Positions 63,491 through 64,000 of a stretch of 64,000 nt of DNA are shown here, one piece after another. Source of the stretch: Chryseobacterium salipaludis (lineage in GTDB: Bacteria > Bacteroidota > Bacteroidia > Flavobacteriales > Weeksellaceae); the NCBI RefSeq assembly GCF_022968825.1, contig NZ_JALHKS010000006.1, positions 1-64,000 on the forward strand, given 5' to 3'. Both the position numbers and the translations under genes were made by a program. Position 1 is the stretch's first letter. The number at the start of each line of letters is the position of its first letter. The notes below the pieces were generated by a model. It had not been told where the DNA came from. It did not search any database and was given only the letters and a program-made list of their open reading frames with translations.

Positions 63491-63498
63491 CAAAGATA
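63491..63498 (-). promoter_or_regulatory. -7 box for the PorP/SprF gene
   Basis: Minus-strand TATCTTTG, 22 nt before the ATG. Confidence 0.55.
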
Positions 63499-63505
63499 AC
63501 GCTTT

Positions 63506-64000
63506 TTAGTCAGATGTACCGTTCATATATTGCTGCCAGCGCCCTAAAGCTTCCTGCATATCAGCCGGCATCGGGCTTTCGAAGTAAAGGTGTTCGCCGC
63601 TTACCGGATGTTCAAAACCCAGCGTATGGGCATGAAGTGCCTGACGTGGCAGGATTTCAAAAACGTTCTTTACAAACTGTTTATACTTCGGCAGGTTCTG
63701 GCCTTTCAGGATCTGGTCGCCTTCGTACCGCTCATCATTAAATAAAGGATGGCCGATGTGCTTGAAATGTGCCCGGATCTGGTGCGTTCGTCCGGTTTCC
63801 AGGCGGCACTCCACCCAGGTCATATATCTGAATCTTTCTTTAACAGTGAAATGAGTAACTGCGTGTTTGCCGGCGCTGCCATCTTCGTACACCGACATTT
63901 GTAACCGGTTTTTCGGGTGGCGGCCAATGTGCCCCGTAATGGTTCCCTCATCTTCAGCCAGATTGCCCCAGACAAACGCCCAGTAGAGCCGCCGGGTTTT
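63506..64000 (-). CDS. RluD-family rRNA pseudouridine synthase (partial, 5' end outside the window)
   Basis: The frame runs off the right edge; 165 residues are visible. YWAFVWGNLAEDEGTITGHI, then VTHFTVKERF, VECRLETGRTHQIRAHFKHI and GHPLFNDERYEG are typical of the C-terminal part of RluA/RluD enzymes. The catalytic Asp motif (HRLD) lies outside. An internal ATG at 63898 is not the start, because the conserved sequence continues upstream of it. Confidence 0.9.
   Translation of the reverse strand, partial: KTRRLYWAFVWGNLAEDEGTITGHIGRHPKNRLQMSVYEDGSAGKHAVTHFTVKERFRYMTWVECRLETGRTHQIRAHFKHIGHPLFNDERYEGDQILKGQNLPKYKQFVKNVFEILPRQALHAHTLGFEHPVSGEHLYFESPMPADMQEALGRWQQYMNGTSD

Overview
The window is a chromosomal segment from a member of the Bacteroidota, most likely class Flavobacteriia (a Weeksellaceae/Chryseobacterium-like organism is my best guess, not proven). 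The evidence is a SusC/SusD pair, a PorP/SprF protein and a T9SS-sorted protein, DUF3822, DUF6370 and DUF6520 proteins, AraC regulators with a TPR sensor, and promoters of the TAnnTTTG type. There is no transposase, integrase, rRNA or recognisable tRNA in the window. Recurrent non-coding repeats fill most of the long gaps.

Layout. 1-112 is the tail of an unknown secreted protein. 113-895 is a repeat field. 896-17089 is a Wzx/Wzy-type capsule or exopolysaccharide locus: Wza-like exporter, Wzc-like tyrosine kinase, a four-helix-bundle protein, UDP-GlcNAc 4-epimerase, UDP-GalNAc dehydrogenase, flippase, an asparagine-synthase-like protein, three glycosyltransferases, polymerase, an HprK-like P-loop protein, the initiating sugar transferase and an acetyltransferase. 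Its centre (about 7.0-15.1 kb) is much more AT-rich than its two ends, as expected for an exchangeable serotype cassette, and short repeats sit at the borders and even inside coding sequence. 17.2-19.1 kb holds small secreted or hypothetical proteins.

19.5-26.8 kb is a defence-type island: DarT/DarG toxin-antitoxin, a candidate PD-(D/E)XK nuclease, a membrane protein with a small partner, and a compact operon of an XRE regulator, a small Gly/Ser-rich protein, a PfkB-kinase/nucleoside-deoxyribosyltransferase fusion and a QueC-like enzyme. I cannot assign that operon to a named system; it is the best protein-coding candidate for something undescribed.

28.0-39.1 kb is an uptake/processing locus: SusC, SusD and an S9 peptidase on the plus strand; a DUF6520 peptide, a MauE/DoxX protein, a 54-residue protein and a lipoprotein on the minus strand; and a TPR-AraC regulator. 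39.1-54.6 kb is dominated by repeats, with islands of genes: a DUF559 protein, two RteC paralogues, a four-gene minus-strand cassette with DUF5675, a T9SS cargo protein and a small HTH-like protein. Eleven copies of a long, nested, covarying hairpin element (S element) lie here, several alternating with copies of the 5' leader of the SusC gene (L units).

54.6-64.0 kb is ordinary housekeeping: AraC regulator, RecX, GlyA, Smr-domain protein, DUF6370, DUF3822, RsmD, MurI, HemW, PorP/SprF and a partial RluD-type pseudouridine synthase. Many of these have a TAnnTTTG box only a few bases from the start codon, suggesting very short leaders.
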